11,214 nt of DNA from Chlamydiota bacterium (GTDB lineage Bacteria; Chlamydiota; Chlamydiia; Chlamydiales; Rhabdochlamydiaceae), in NCBI GenBank assembly GCA_013041585.1, contig JABEVM010000178.1, positions 1 to 11,214 on the forward strand. The letters are read 5' to 3'. Under the pieces are notes generated by a model that made no database searches, was not told the DNA's origin, and worked only from the letters and a program-made list of their open reading frames with translations. The position numbers and the translations under genes are program-made. Below, piece after piece: positions 1 through 7,158 of the stretch (its first letter is position 1; every line of letters starts with the position of its first letter).

Positions 1-62
1 TTCTTAGAAACTCACACTTCATTAGGGCCTTAAGGCCCTAATGAAGTGTGAGTTTCTAAGAA
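1..62. repeat. Perfect 62-bp palindrome (two 31-nt arms, no spacer)
   Basis: Bases 32-62 are the exact reverse complement of bases 1-31, with the centre at CCTT/AAGG. There is no mismatch, and the repeat may extend beyond the left edge. It starts 14 bp past the exbD stop codon, so on the exbD strand it would form a very stable hairpin and could act as a terminator or 3'-end stabiliser. The plus-strand flank (63-76) is A/T mixed rather than a clean T-run, and the minus-strand flank lies outside the window, so a classical intrinsic terminator cannot be confirmed. Its perfection over 62 bp is more than a normal terminator needs. It could instead be a dispersed palindromic repeat. Confidence 0.9.
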
Positions 63-76
63 ATTTATAAAAGAAT

Positions 77-544
77 TTATTTAGGCTCGTAGACTGGGTG
101 GATGTCCAATCCAATCTCTTTGATCCCCAAAATGGCTTCCGCAATCGGTTCCCATGGGGCATTTTTATCGATGTGGAGAAGGACTTTAATCTTGCTTGAT
201 TCTTTAGGCAAGAGACCAAGCTCCTGTTGTTTGCTAATCTCGTCTTGCAATCCCTGCACGCCAGCGACTGTAAATTCATTCATTTCGGAGAGCCACTTGT
301 ACTCACCATTTTTGCTAACACTGACATTTACAAAGAATTCTTGGTACTTTTGGTTAGTTTCTTCAAGTAAAGTTGAATCTTTTGTAGAATTTAGCTTCGC
401 AAGATCAACTTCCGTATCATGAAGGGCAGTCCTAGTAATCGCAAGTGTCGCAAAAACTGCTACAACGAGGAACAAGAAGTCGACCATCGGGGTCAAATTC
501 AAATGTGTCTTCGTTTGTAATTCTTCATCAGGTATGAAACTCAT
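77..544 (-). CDS. exbD: ExbD/TolR-family biopolymer transport protein
   Basis: This is a small inner-membrane partner of ExbB. Family members have one transmembrane helix and a periplasmic domain, and use the proton motive force to energise envelope processes through TonB- or Tol-like partners. The protein read from 544 has 155 residues. It has a short polar N-terminus, then LNLTPMVDFLFLVVAVFA at about residues 16-33, with the family's essential membrane aspartate at D22. The helix ends near residue 38 and a soluble alpha/beta C-terminus follows. The reading frame is open to an earlier ATG at 610 (177 residues). I prefer 544 because it gives the usual 20-residue lead before the helix, has weak GAG-type Shine-Dalgarno elements upstream, and overlaps exbB by 17 bp rather than 83. 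It is translationally coupled to exbB, and a palindrome follows the stop. The choice between ExbD and TolR is not resolvable from the sequence. Confidence 0.88.
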   Translation of the reverse strand: MSFIPDEELQTKTHLNLTPMVDFLFLVVAVFATLAITRTALHDTEVDLAKLNSTKDSTLLEETNQKYQEFFVNVSVSKNGEYKWLSEMNEFTVAGVQGLQDEISKQQELGLLPKESSKIKVLLHIDKNAPWEPIAEAILGIKEIGLDIHPVYEPK

Positions 545-2399
545 CTCGGACTCTTGGTTGAGAGTTTGAATTCGGTCTTTCCATGATTTGCGCAAGTTCT
601 TCTGATTCATTTTCAGCAGTGGCTAGAACTTGAACCAGTTTGTATTTCGAAATCGAATGGAAAATCATTGCAAAAATAGCAACAAAAATTCCCGCAACAG
701 TCGTCCCTACAGAAACGCCAAGTCCATCAAAAAGCGAAAGTACGCTTTCTGAGGTGCGGTTGATATCGTAGAAAGCATAGAACATACCAAGTACAGTACC
801 TAAAAGGCCGATCATAGGTGCAATGATCGCAATATCATTGAGGAAGTGGATGCGTTGCCAGAAAGAAACTGTCACACGTTTAGCTTCCGCTTTCATTGTG
901 GGAGCTACGGCCGCTGTTCCCATTTCCTTTGCTGCAAGGCCTGCTGCAATGATTTTAAAGAAGAAGGAGCTCTCTTGGTAACAGAGCGTTGAGGCTCCAA
1001 CATAGTCATTCATTGCAATTTTTTGCCTTAGTTCTTGGAGTTTTTGTGTAGGAATGACTCCAGAGATGCGTAGAGTAATTAGATGGTAGAAACAGAGAGC
1101 TATCATCGCAATGGATAGCAAGAATAAAAGAGTATAAATTGTTGGTGAGCCGGCAAATACAGCTTTAATATCTATCATAATGTTTGAGTGGGTAGGTTGT
1201 GAATTGGTTTGTTTAATTTTAGATGGATTTTGAGCTAAAGCTGTTTCCTTAGCAACTTTTTTTTCAAAAGCTACAGAAGAATTTGCTGAGGCAGAGAGTT
1301 TTTTTTCTAATGGCAAAGCGGCGTCAGTTTTGATTTTGTCCGGAATAGAGCTCTCTTCAAGGAACTCGTTCATCTCGATGTTCAATGGAGTTTTTTTTTC
1401 CTCAAGCGAGATTTCATTGTCAATTGGGGACTCAGGGAGTACGAAAGCTGTATTAGGCTCGAACGAAGACCCCGCTTCTTCTTTCGGCGCAAATTCTTGC
1501 TTTGCATCTTGAACTTCTAAGTCGGATGAAGATACGTGAGCTTGAGGGGTGTAAAGCTCTGTATTTTCCAGAATGGTTTTGTCCAAATTTACTTGTGGGG
1601 GTGTAAGCTCTTCTACTGGGGTAGAAAGGAGCGCAGATTCATCAGAAACTTCAGAAGGGACGATCACGGCTTCTTTACTAGAGCTCATTTCTACAATGTT
1701 GTCAGTTGCAGGCTCTACAGCTAGCTTTTCAGAGCTTAACTCAGGAGTTTCTACAAGAGCTGTTTCCTGTTTTGGGATAAAATTATCTTGTGTAAGAAAG
1801 CTTGCTTCTTCAGAAGCGGCTGATACAGGAGAAGAGATTTCAATGAAAGGCTTTTGCTCTTGAGCTTGGGATTGCTGATCTTCCGCATTTTCTATCAGAA
1901 CTTTGTTTTGTATTTGAGTTTTTTCACTCTCTTGCAATGTTTCAATATTCAGCGGCTGAGTGGATTCTTCAGATTGAGGAGAACTTTTTACTTGGATTTG
2001 AGCTTCCTCATTTAGCTGGATTGCATCTGTTGGTTTTTTTGTCTCAAATTGTAGTTGTAGGAATGGGGCTGCAGGATCCTCAGAGTTTCTTGTTTCTACG
2101 GTTTCTGCATTTTCATCAATAAGCTGGATATCGTCCACACTATTGAAGTCTTGCTGCAAATCAGAACCTAGCGCGGCTTCAGCTTCTAAAATGAGCTGGT
2201 CGAGGTCTACATTATCCACGGAATCCAGAGAAAGAACCTCGGAATCAAGGGATGTGGTCTCTGTATTTATCGAGGGTTTTGCCTCTTCAAATTGCATCTG
2301 CTGGATTTGAGATACTTGGTTCTCAGAATTTTCCGCTTTCGCATCGGTTGCGGTAAAAGCTATAAAAGTGCCGATTACATAAAAGGCGACGTGTTTCAT
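528..2399 (-). CDS. exbB: ExbB/TolQ-family proton channel protein with giant secreted N-terminal extension
   Basis: The protein has 623 residues, against roughly 230 for ordinary ExbB/TolQ. Residues 1-22 look like a signal peptide (ending TATDAKA). Residues 23 to about 405 are acidic, rich in Glu, Ser, Gln, Thr and Pro, and appear disordered. The MotA/TolQ/ExbB domain fills the C-terminus: a helix at about 421-443, a cytoplasmic stretch, then LNDIAIIAPMIGLLGTVLGM at 520-539 (second helix) and a third helix at about 556-582 (GTTVAGIFVAIFAM). The third-helix threonines are present (T566, T567). The usual channel glutamate in the GxxEALxTT motif aligns with V562. A good Shine-Dalgarno (AAGGA, 2408-2412) stands 8 nt before the ATG, which supports this start and so the extension. 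The topology would place the extension in the periplasm. The function of the extension is unknown; it might span or contact the envelope. The family call is secure, but the exact ExbB/TolQ identity is not. Confidence 0.88.
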   Translation of the reverse strand: MKHVAFYVIGTFIAFTATDAKAENSENQVSQIQQMQFEEAKPSINTETTSLDSEVLSLDSVDNVDLDQLILEAEAALGSDLQQDFNSVDDIQLIDENAETVETRNSEDPAAPFLQLQFETKKPTDAIQLNEEAQIQVKSSPQSEESTQPLNIETLQESEKTQIQNKVLIENAEDQQSQAQEQKPFIEISSPVSAASEEASFLTQDNFIPKQETALVETPELSSEKLAVEPATDNIVEMSSSKEAVIVPSEVSDESALLSTPVEELTPPQVNLDKTILENTELYTPQAHVSSSDLEVQDAKQEFAPKEEAGSSFEPNTAFVLPESPIDNEISLEEKKTPLNIEMNEFLEESSIPDKIKTDAALPLEKKLSASANSSVAFEKKVAKETALAQNPSKIKQTNSQPTHSNIMIDIKAVFAGSPTIYTLLFLLSIAMIALCFYHLITLRISGVIPTQKLQELRQKIAMNDYVGASTLCYQESSFFFKIIAAGLAAKEMGTAAVAPTMKAEAKRVTVSFWQRIHFLNDIAIIAPMIGLLGTVLGMFYAFYDINRTSESVLSLFDGLGVSVGTTVAGIFVAIFAMIFHSISKYKLVQVLATAENESEELAQIMERPNSNSQPRVRDEFHT

Positions 2400-2446
2400 C
2401 GAATCTGTCCTTGTTAATGCAGGTTAAATCAACTGCTTTTTGCCCG

Positions 2447-2452
2447 ATTATA
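2447..2452 (-). promoter_or_regulatory. Possible -10 element for exbB-exbD
   Basis: TATAAT on the minus strand lies 47 nt before the exbB start codon, in an AT-rich stretch. The octamer ATTATAAT (2447-2454) is itself palindromic, so the element reads in both directions. No good -35 match is seen 16-18 nt upstream, so this is a tentative assignment. Confidence 0.3.
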
Positions 2453-2593
2453 ATAGAATTTTAATTTTGGACTAGCATATAGATTCGATGGTCAATATAA
2501 ATTTTGTTTTCCCATCGTGGATTTGCTAAATTTTTTTTTAAAGTCTCTTTCAAACCGGCGAGAACAATCCTAGCTGAGAATAGGAATTTCTCC

Positions 2594-2599
2594 TATAAT
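2594..2599 (+). promoter_or_regulatory. Possible -10 element for trmB
   Basis: A perfect TATAAT lies 29 nt before the trmB ATG. The hexamer 17 nt upstream (TAGCTG) is a poor -35, so the promoter is plausible but not certain. The surrounding divergent intergenic region (2400-2628) is AT-rich and holds no other recognisable feature. Confidence 0.35.
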
Positions 2600-2628
2600 A
2601 CCTTCTAATTATCATTTTTCGCAGAGCT

Positions 2629-3306
2629 ATGAAACCAAAAGACATTAAATTCCCTTATTCTTGGAAGGAAAGAAAACCTCTTTTACAAGATCAAATCTTG
2701 TTTGTTCCAAAGTACTACGATAAACATACACAGTGGCGTTTTCCTGATTTTGCTGACCCAGAACTTTTCGGAAATACAAATGAGGTACTCATCGAATATT
2801 GTAGCGGTAACGGATCATGGATAGCGGAAAAGGCGATGCAAAATCCTGACAAAAATTGGATTGCAGTAGAAAAAAAGTTCGAAAGGGTAGCCAAAATTTG
2901 GGCAAAATCCAAGAATATGAACCTTAAAAACTTTCTCATCGTCTGCGGCGATGCGATTGAATTTACCAAATACTATCTTACCCCCCAGCACATCATTCAT
3001 TCGGCTTATGTAAATTTTCCAGACCCTTGGCCTAAGGAGAAACATGCAAAACATAGACTTCTACAAGGTGAGTTTTTAGTAGAGCTGAGCAGAGTCATTA
3101 TAAAAGGCGGAACAGTTACAGTTGTTACCGATGACGATGTATACCGTGACCAGGTCTGTGATGAAATGCTTAAAACACCAGACTGGTATTCTGCTTTTTG
3201 TTATCCCTTTTTCACAAAACAGTGGCCAGGTTATGGCAGCTCGTATTTTGAAGAGCTTTGGAGAGCTAAAGGAAAGGAAATTTTCTACTTACAATTTTCT
3301 CACTAA
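2629..3306 (+). CDS. trmB: tRNA (guanine-N7-)-methyltransferase TrmB
   Basis: TrmB transfers a methyl group from S-adenosylmethionine to N7 of G46 in the tRNA variable loop. The 225-residue protein shows the family landmarks in order: the SAM-binding loop EYCSGNGSW (56-64), the acidic AVEKKFERV (79-87), a CGDAIEF segment (106-112), the diagnostic VNFPDPWPKEKHAKHRLL (128-145) and a C-terminal GSSYFEELWRAKGKEI (203-218). Its length is normal for the family. An AGAG just before the ATG is a modest ribosome site. The next gene starts 10 nt after the stop, which suggests co-transcription. The tRNA-Pro encoded about 1 kb away carries a G at the position equivalent to 46 and could be a substrate, though adjacency need not mean anything functional. 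Confidence 0.95.
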   Translation: MKPKDIKFPYSWKERKPLLQDQILFVPKYYDKHTQWRFPDFADPELFGNTNEVLIEYCSGNGSWIAEKAMQNPDKNWIAVEKKFERVAKIWAKSKNMNLKNFLIVCGDAIEFTKYYLTPQHIIHSAYVNFPDPWPKEKHAKHRLLQGEFLVELSRVIIKGGTVTVVTDDDVYRDQVCDEMLKTPDWYSAFCYPFFTKQWPGYGSSYFEELWRAKGKEIFYLQFSH

Positions 3307-3311
3307 AAGAG
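3306..3311 (+). promoter_or_regulatory. Ribosome binding site fixing the start of the 353-residue protein
   Basis: AAAGAG overlaps the last base of the trmB stop codon and stands 5 nt before the ATG at 3317. The reading frame is open upstream to an ATG at 3122, but that stretch lies inside trmB and has no comparable site. The start at 3317 is therefore preferred. Confidence 0.6.
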
Positions 3312-3316
3312 ATTTT

Positions 3317-4378
3317 ATGGACACATCCGAAATATCTACATATGAGCAAGGGGTTTTCCATTTGCCTAAGGGCAGATTTGTTCCTCATTTGCAGTTCGAT
3401 GCTAGGTCTTTTAAAAAGGATAGCGAATATAATGGTGTTGTCATTTCTCTGCCGGCTGGACTTGCAAGCGACTTGGATTGGTCTTTGCAAAAAGAAATTG
3501 CAGAGTCTGTAGTAGAAAATAAAGGTCAAATTCTTTGGAAGCTTGATTTTTCTTTGCATGACTCTTCCTTCTCTTATACTGACTCTATGGCATTTCAGAG
3601 CTTTACAATCGCAATTGAGCAGTTTGTTAAAACCTTGCATGCGAATTTTGCAGCAAACACACTCGGAGTGATTATCTACCAAGGAGATATCGATTTTTAC
3701 CATCGTTTTACTTGGGACGCCTCTTTACAAAACAACCTCGAAGAATGGCTTGTGCAGATGGGGCAAGAAGAGAATGGGCTTCATCATTATAATGAATTTT
3801 ACGAAAAGGAAATCGGGAATCTTTTACTTTCCAGGTATTGCACGAGCGTATTTTCAGAGTATTTACATCGTCTTATTTCTTATCTTCCCGATACTTTGCC
3901 CGTCTTTTGTCTACTTGATGTAACAGAGGAATCTTCTTTTGCAAAAGTAGCTCATCTTCTTTCGAAAGAGCGTTTTCCCCATGTCCATCTTATTATAAGA
4001 GGATCTATTTATCCTTTTGGAGAACTACTCTGGGATGATACCTGTATTAGAAGCATGCCTATCCAAGATAATATAATCGTTGGAGTTTGTGTTCCTTCAG
4101 AGGAAATCTGTGGACTATCTCATCTTTCAGACTTAGAGATTATCATCCAAGATTTATCACAAAAAAAGATCCCTTTCCGGATGATTTTTGAATCCCTCTT
4201 AAATGAGCAATGGGGGGAGTTAGAAGAAATTGTGATCATTTCCTCTGGAATTAGCGTGCAGGGAAAAAGGAAGCTACAAGGGTTTTGTGCTGCAGGCGGC
4301 TTCGTAGTTTCGTATGGGAAAAAATTGGGGCTTATTCAAGAGATGTCTTTCGAAGATTATAAGAAGAAATCGGAGTAG
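3317..4378 (+). CDS. Conserved-looking protein of unknown function downstream of trmB
   Basis: I do not recognise the family. The protein read from 3317 has 353 residues, no signal peptide and no obvious membrane helix. It looks like a globular alpha/beta protein: hydrophobic strand-like segments such as NTLGVIIYQGDIDF (114-127), LPVFCLLDVTEES (194-206), HVHLIIRGSIYPFGELLWD (222-240) and EIVIISSGISV (304-314) alternate with amphipathic helices. The repeated pattern of strands ending in acidic or small residues could fit a barrel or Rossmann-like fold, but no catalytic motif is evident. It follows trmB by 10 nt and is probably in the same transcript. Its last three codons lie inside the 3' end of the convergent tRNA-Pro. 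It may be a lineage-restricted chlamydial protein; that is a guess from context. The coding call is sound. Confidence 0.82.
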   Translation: MDTSEISTYEQGVFHLPKGRFVPHLQFDARSFKKDSEYNGVVISLPAGLASDLDWSLQKEIAESVVENKGQILWKLDFSLHDSSFSYTDSMAFQSFTIAIEQFVKTLHANFAANTLGVIIYQGDIDFYHRFTWDASLQNNLEEWLVQMGQEENGLHHYNEFYEKEIGNLLLSRYCTSVFSEYLHRLISYLPDTLPVFCLLDVTEESSFAKVAHLLSKERFPHVHLIIRGSIYPFGELLWDDTCIRSMPIQDNIIVGVCVPSEEICGLSHLSDLEIIIQDLSQKKIPFRMIFESLLNEQWGELEEIVIISSGISVQGKRKLQGFCAAGGFVVSYGKKLGLIQEMSFEDYKKKSE

Positions 4379-4444
4379 AGGGATTCGAACCCCCGACCTA
4401 CTGCTCCCAAAGCAGCCGCGCTAGCCAAGCTGCGCTATACTCCG
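4371..4444 (-). tRNA. tRNA-Pro (anticodon UGG)
   Basis: The 74-nt minus-strand sequence folds as a full cloverleaf. The acceptor stem pairs CGGAGTA with TACTCCG. The D stem pairs GCGC with GCGC, and the anticodon stem pairs GCTGC with GCAGT around the loop TTTGGGA, giving anticodon TGG. The variable loop is AGGTC, with G at the position methylated by TrmB. The T arm is GGGGG-TTCGAAT-CCCTC with one G-T pair. The 3' CCA is not encoded (ATT follows), so it would be added after transcription. The final 8 nt overlap the end of the oppositely oriented unknown gene, so tRNA transcription must run into that gene's antisense strand unless it is processed or stopped early. Confidence 0.97.
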
Positions 4445-4459
4445 ATTTGCAAGTGAAAT

Positions 4460-4487
4460 GTTACAATATGTGCAACTTTAAATACAA
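4460..4487 (-). promoter_or_regulatory. Weak candidate promoter for tRNA-Pro
   Basis: On the minus strand TTGTAT (4482-4487) and TGTAAC (4460-4465) are separated by 16 nt, and 15 nt remain to the mature 5' end of the tRNA. Both boxes match the bacterial consensus only in part. The same 119-nt interval must also contain the pgi promoter on the other strand, for which I see no convincing pair of boxes. Confidence 0.25.
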
Positions 4488-4563
4488 GAAGTAATATTTT
4501 CTGTATGAAAAAATATCTATATGTCATTTTGGATAAATCTTAACAGGTACAACGGGGTAGGAC

Positions 4564-6150
4564 ATGACGTCTTGGCGTAAGTTAAAATCTTGTAGTAGAT
4601 TATATGAACTTGCTGAAAGCCCGATCGATTTATCGGAGGAGGGAGTCCTTACAGCAAAACGCATTGACAGCATGCTTACAGAAGCTTTAGGTCTCAAACT
4701 TTTTTATGCTACAGAAAGGGTGACCGACCCTGTTTTGCAATCTTTGTTTGAACTAGCCGAAGAGACGAAAGCTATAGAGCAAATGGAAGGGATGCAGGCG
4801 GGGAAAATAGTAAATTTCATACATGGATATGAGTGTGAAAATCGTCCAGCTCTTCATACAGCCATGCGCGACTTTTTTGAAAACCGCAATTCTTCTTCCG
4901 AGGCAGCGGAAGCCTCAAAGCTTGCTTATCAAGAATTAGAGAAACTCAAAGATTTTCTATACAACATTGATTCTAAACAGAACTTTACAGATGTAGTGCA
5001 AATCGGAATCGGTGGATCGGATTTAGGGCCACAGGCCATATACTTAGGTCTGGAAGCCTATCACAAGACGGGAAGAAAAGTACATTTCCTCTCAAACGTT
5101 GATCCTGATGATGGCGCTGGAATTTTTCGAAAAATCAATCCTAAAAATACATTGTTTGTGATTGTTTCTAAGTCAGGTAGCACTTTGGAGACACGCACGA
5201 ACGAGTATTTTGTTAGAGAGTTTTTAGCAGGCGAAGGTATTGATCCCTCACAGCATATGGTGGCCATCACTGGAAAGGGGAGTCCTATGGACGATCCAAG
5301 TAAGTATTCGGCATCTTTTTATATTTGGGATTATATTGGAGGAAGATATTCAGCCACTTCCATGGTTGGATGTTTTATCCTCGCTTTTGCTTTGGGTATG
5401 GATCGTTTAATTGAGTTCTTAAGAGGCGCAAATGCTATGGACAAGATAGCTCTTCGAAAGGACTATAAAACGAACTTGCCTCTTCTCTCAGCATTGCTTG
5501 GAATTTGGAACCGTAACTTCTTAGGTCTTCCAACAGTTGCAGTGATCCCCTACTCTCAAGCTCTTTCCCGTTTTCCTGCACATTTGCAACAACTTGACAT
5601 GGAATCCAATGGAAAAAGGATCACTAAAGAAGGCAATCCTGTTGACTTTGATACAAGTCCAATTATTTGGGGAGAGCCAGGAACTAATGGCCAACATTCA
5701 TTCTTTCAGATGATCCATCAAGGAACTACAGTCGTTCCTTTAGAAATCATTGGATTTAAAGAGAGTCAATATCGGGAAGATGTCATTTATGAAGGCACAT
5801 CCTGCCAAGAAAAATTACTATCTAACCTTTTTGCTCAGTCACTTGCTTTGGCAGTAGGTCACAAAAACGAGAATCCCAACAAGTTTTTCCCAGGAAACAG
5901 ACCTTCTCGCATCTTATTTGCAGACAGGTTAGATCCGTATACGATGGGAGCTTTACTTTCCTATTATGAGCATAAAGTGGCCTTCCAAGGTTTCATTTGG
6001 GGTATCAACTCTTTTGATCAAGAAGGAGTTCAGCTTGGCAAAGTGCTCGCTTTGAAATTCCTCGACCTTTTCCTTCACGCAAGAGAAGGAAAAGGAGGGG
6101 AATCTAAAGAGTTTTCACAAGGATTAGCTTATTTTAAGCACTTAATGTAA
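4564..6150 (+). CDS. pgi: Glucose-6-phosphate isomerase
   Basis: Pgi interconverts glucose 6-phosphate and fructose 6-phosphate in glycolysis and gluconeogenesis, in the cytoplasm. The 528-residue length is normal. Visible landmarks are the sugar-phosphate-binding segment IGIGGSDLGPQA (147-158), SKSGSTLETRTNE (202-214), the first Pgi signature DYIGGRYSATSMVG (256-269), the catalytic glutamate in DMESNGKR (E347), the catalytic histidine in GTNGQHSFFQ (H378) and the second signature FDQEGVQLGK (484-493) with catalytic K493. That last motif has Gln at 490 where most family members have Glu (GVELGK). GGGG at 4554-4557 stands 6 nt before the ATG. The C-terminus overlaps the next, convergent gene by 17 bp. 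Expression is probably monocistronic. No terminator is visible. Confidence 0.97.
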   Translation: MTSWRKLKSCSRLYELAESPIDLSEEGVLTAKRIDSMLTEALGLKLFYATERVTDPVLQSLFELAEETKAIEQMEGMQAGKIVNFIHGYECENRPALHTAMRDFFENRNSSSEAAEASKLAYQELEKLKDFLYNIDSKQNFTDVVQIGIGGSDLGPQAIYLGLEAYHKTGRKVHFLSNVDPDDGAGIFRKINPKNTLFVIVSKSGSTLETRTNEYFVREFLAGEGIDPSQHMVAITGKGSPMDDPSKYSASFYIWDYIGGRYSATSMVGCFILAFALGMDRLIEFLRGANAMDKIALRKDYKTNLPLLSALLGIWNRNFLGLPTVAVIPYSQALSRFPAHLQQLDMESNGKRITKEGNPVDFDTSPIIWGEPGTNGQHSFFQMIHQGTTVVPLEIIGFKESQYREDVIYEGTSCQEKLLSNLFAQSLALAVGHKNENPNKFFPGNRPSRILFADRLDPYTMGALLSYYEHKVAFQGFIWGINSFDQEGVQLGKVLALKFLDLFLHAREGKGGESKEFSQGLAYFKHLM

Positions 6151-7096
6151 GTACATTTTTTGTTTTAACAGCAATGTAATTTTCTGGAAGTACGTGCATG
6201 TTGAAACCTGGCTGTAGCTCAAAACCAACACTAGAAAGAAAGTCTACGACTTTTTGGTTCATCTTATGGCAAGTAGTTGGAGGATATGAGGAGAAGTCCT
6301 TGTCTTCAACTGCTTGTTTTTCTTCTTCGCTGAGTATGATGTCAAAAGGATAATCTTCGTCTTCGTATTCAGAAATTTGAAGGTAGTTGTTAAATTGGAT
6401 TATTCCTCCTTGTTGAAGGATTCGATTCGCGCTTGTAAAAATCTTCTGCGCATCACCCTCTTCGAAAACAACATCGGGAAGGTTTTCACAGATGATTTTT
6501 GGAAATGAGTTGTCAGGGAAATATTCCATCATTTTAGTAGAGGTGATATCAAGGCAAACGTCAGGTTTCATTTTAGCTCTAATGTCAACGCAGTACTCAC
6601 CTACATGTAAATGATTGTATTCTTCATCGGGTATCGACATCTCGTCTTCGCTTGATTCTTCGGGAGGGCCGCAACCATAAAATGTATCAGTATGACCACA
6701 ACCCAGTATGATCACCCGGTTTGCAAGGGGGGTTACTTCAATATAATTATCTACAGAGTTATTTACTCCTTTGCCCATACGACACAGAGCAAGACGTGTG
6801 ATGTCACGTTGAAGTATAAGAGCTACGCGGTTTCCTGCTACTATAGAAAAATCGTAATCTGTATAGAATTGATCTATTTCCCTTTCATTTTCAAGAGAAT
6901 CAGTTTGGTCCGCATCCTCTTTGACATTCCTTAGGCGCTTAAATGTCTCGTCGATAGATTTATTTAGCTCTAAAATCATAGTTTCTCTGGTTTCTAGCTC
7001 TTGATATGACATAGATTCAAGAGGTTGATTTGTTGCTAGAAAAGTCTGCGCATTAGCAAGCCATGTTTGCACTTCCGATTTAATTGTTTGTATCAT
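6134..7096 (-). CDS. Methyltransferase-like protein of unknown specificity
   Basis: The 320-residue protein begins with an amphipathic helical region (1-75) with coiled-coil character. It continues into a core resembling a class I SAM-dependent methyltransferase: NRVIILGCGHTDTFYGCG (126-143) in the place of the glycine-rich motif I, YCVDIRAKMKPDVCLDIT (168-185), then KIICENLPDVV (200-210) and an ILQQGGIIQFNNYL strand (226-239) typical of the second half of the fold. The glycine loop is atypical, with a His-Cys-rich insert and an acidic stretch (EESSEDEMSIPDEE, 146-159), so SAM binding is unproven and it may be a degenerate member. The start at 7096 is chosen over 7132 because AAGGA lies 7 nt upstream of it. 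It follows the 438-residue gene by 62 nt on the same strand, and its stop overlaps pgi by 17 bp. Confidence 0.7.
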   Translation of the reverse strand: MIQTIKSEVQTWLANAQTFLATNQPLESMSYQELETRETMILELNKSIDETFKRLRNVKEDADQTDSLENEREIDQFYTDYDFSIVAGNRVALILQRDITRLALCRMGKGVNNSVDNYIEVTPLANRVIILGCGHTDTFYGCGPPEESSEDEMSIPDEEYNHLHVGEYCVDIRAKMKPDVCLDITSTKMMEYFPDNSFPKIICENLPDVVFEEGDAQKIFTSANRILQQGGIIQFNNYLQISEYEDEDYPFDIILSEEEKQAVEDKDFSSYPPTTCHKMNQKVVDFLSSVGFELQPGFNMHVLPENYIAVKTKNVLTLSA

Positions 7097-7103
7097 GTGG
7101 TTT

Positions 7104-7108
7104 TCCTT
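7104..7108 (-). promoter_or_regulatory. Shine-Dalgarno deciding the start of the methyltransferase-like gene
   Basis: AAGGA on the minus strand lies 7 nt upstream of the ATG at 7096. The alternative in-frame ATG at 7132 has only a pyrimidine-rich sequence upstream. The later start is therefore the likely one. Confidence 0.65.
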
Positions 7109-7158
7109 ATAAATATTTTTTTTATTTAGCATTAAAAAGAAGAAGAAAAGTTCTATCT

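Noticed and set aside
22..279. 85-codon minus-strand frame crossing the palindrome
   Set aside because: It overlaps exbD in another frame and its end is made of the palindrome arm. It has no ribosome site and no protein-like features.
545..610. Earlier in-frame exbD start at 610
   Set aside because: It would add 22 residues deep inside exbB and has no Shine-Dalgarno. The start at 544 gives the normal length before the membrane helix. The earlier start is not strictly excluded.
3122..3316. Upstream extension of the 353-residue gene
   Set aside because: It is a shadow of trmB in another frame. The ATG at 3317 has a ribosome site directly after the trmB stop.
4505..4543. 12-residue frame (MKKYLYVILDKS) ahead of pgi that could be a leader peptide
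   Set aside because: It has no good ribosome site, no attenuator-like hairpins and no codon bias linked to regulation, so it is most likely chance.
7097..7132. Upstream start of the methyltransferase-like protein
   Set aside because: There is no Shine-Dalgarno before 7132, while AAGGA precedes the ATG at 7096.
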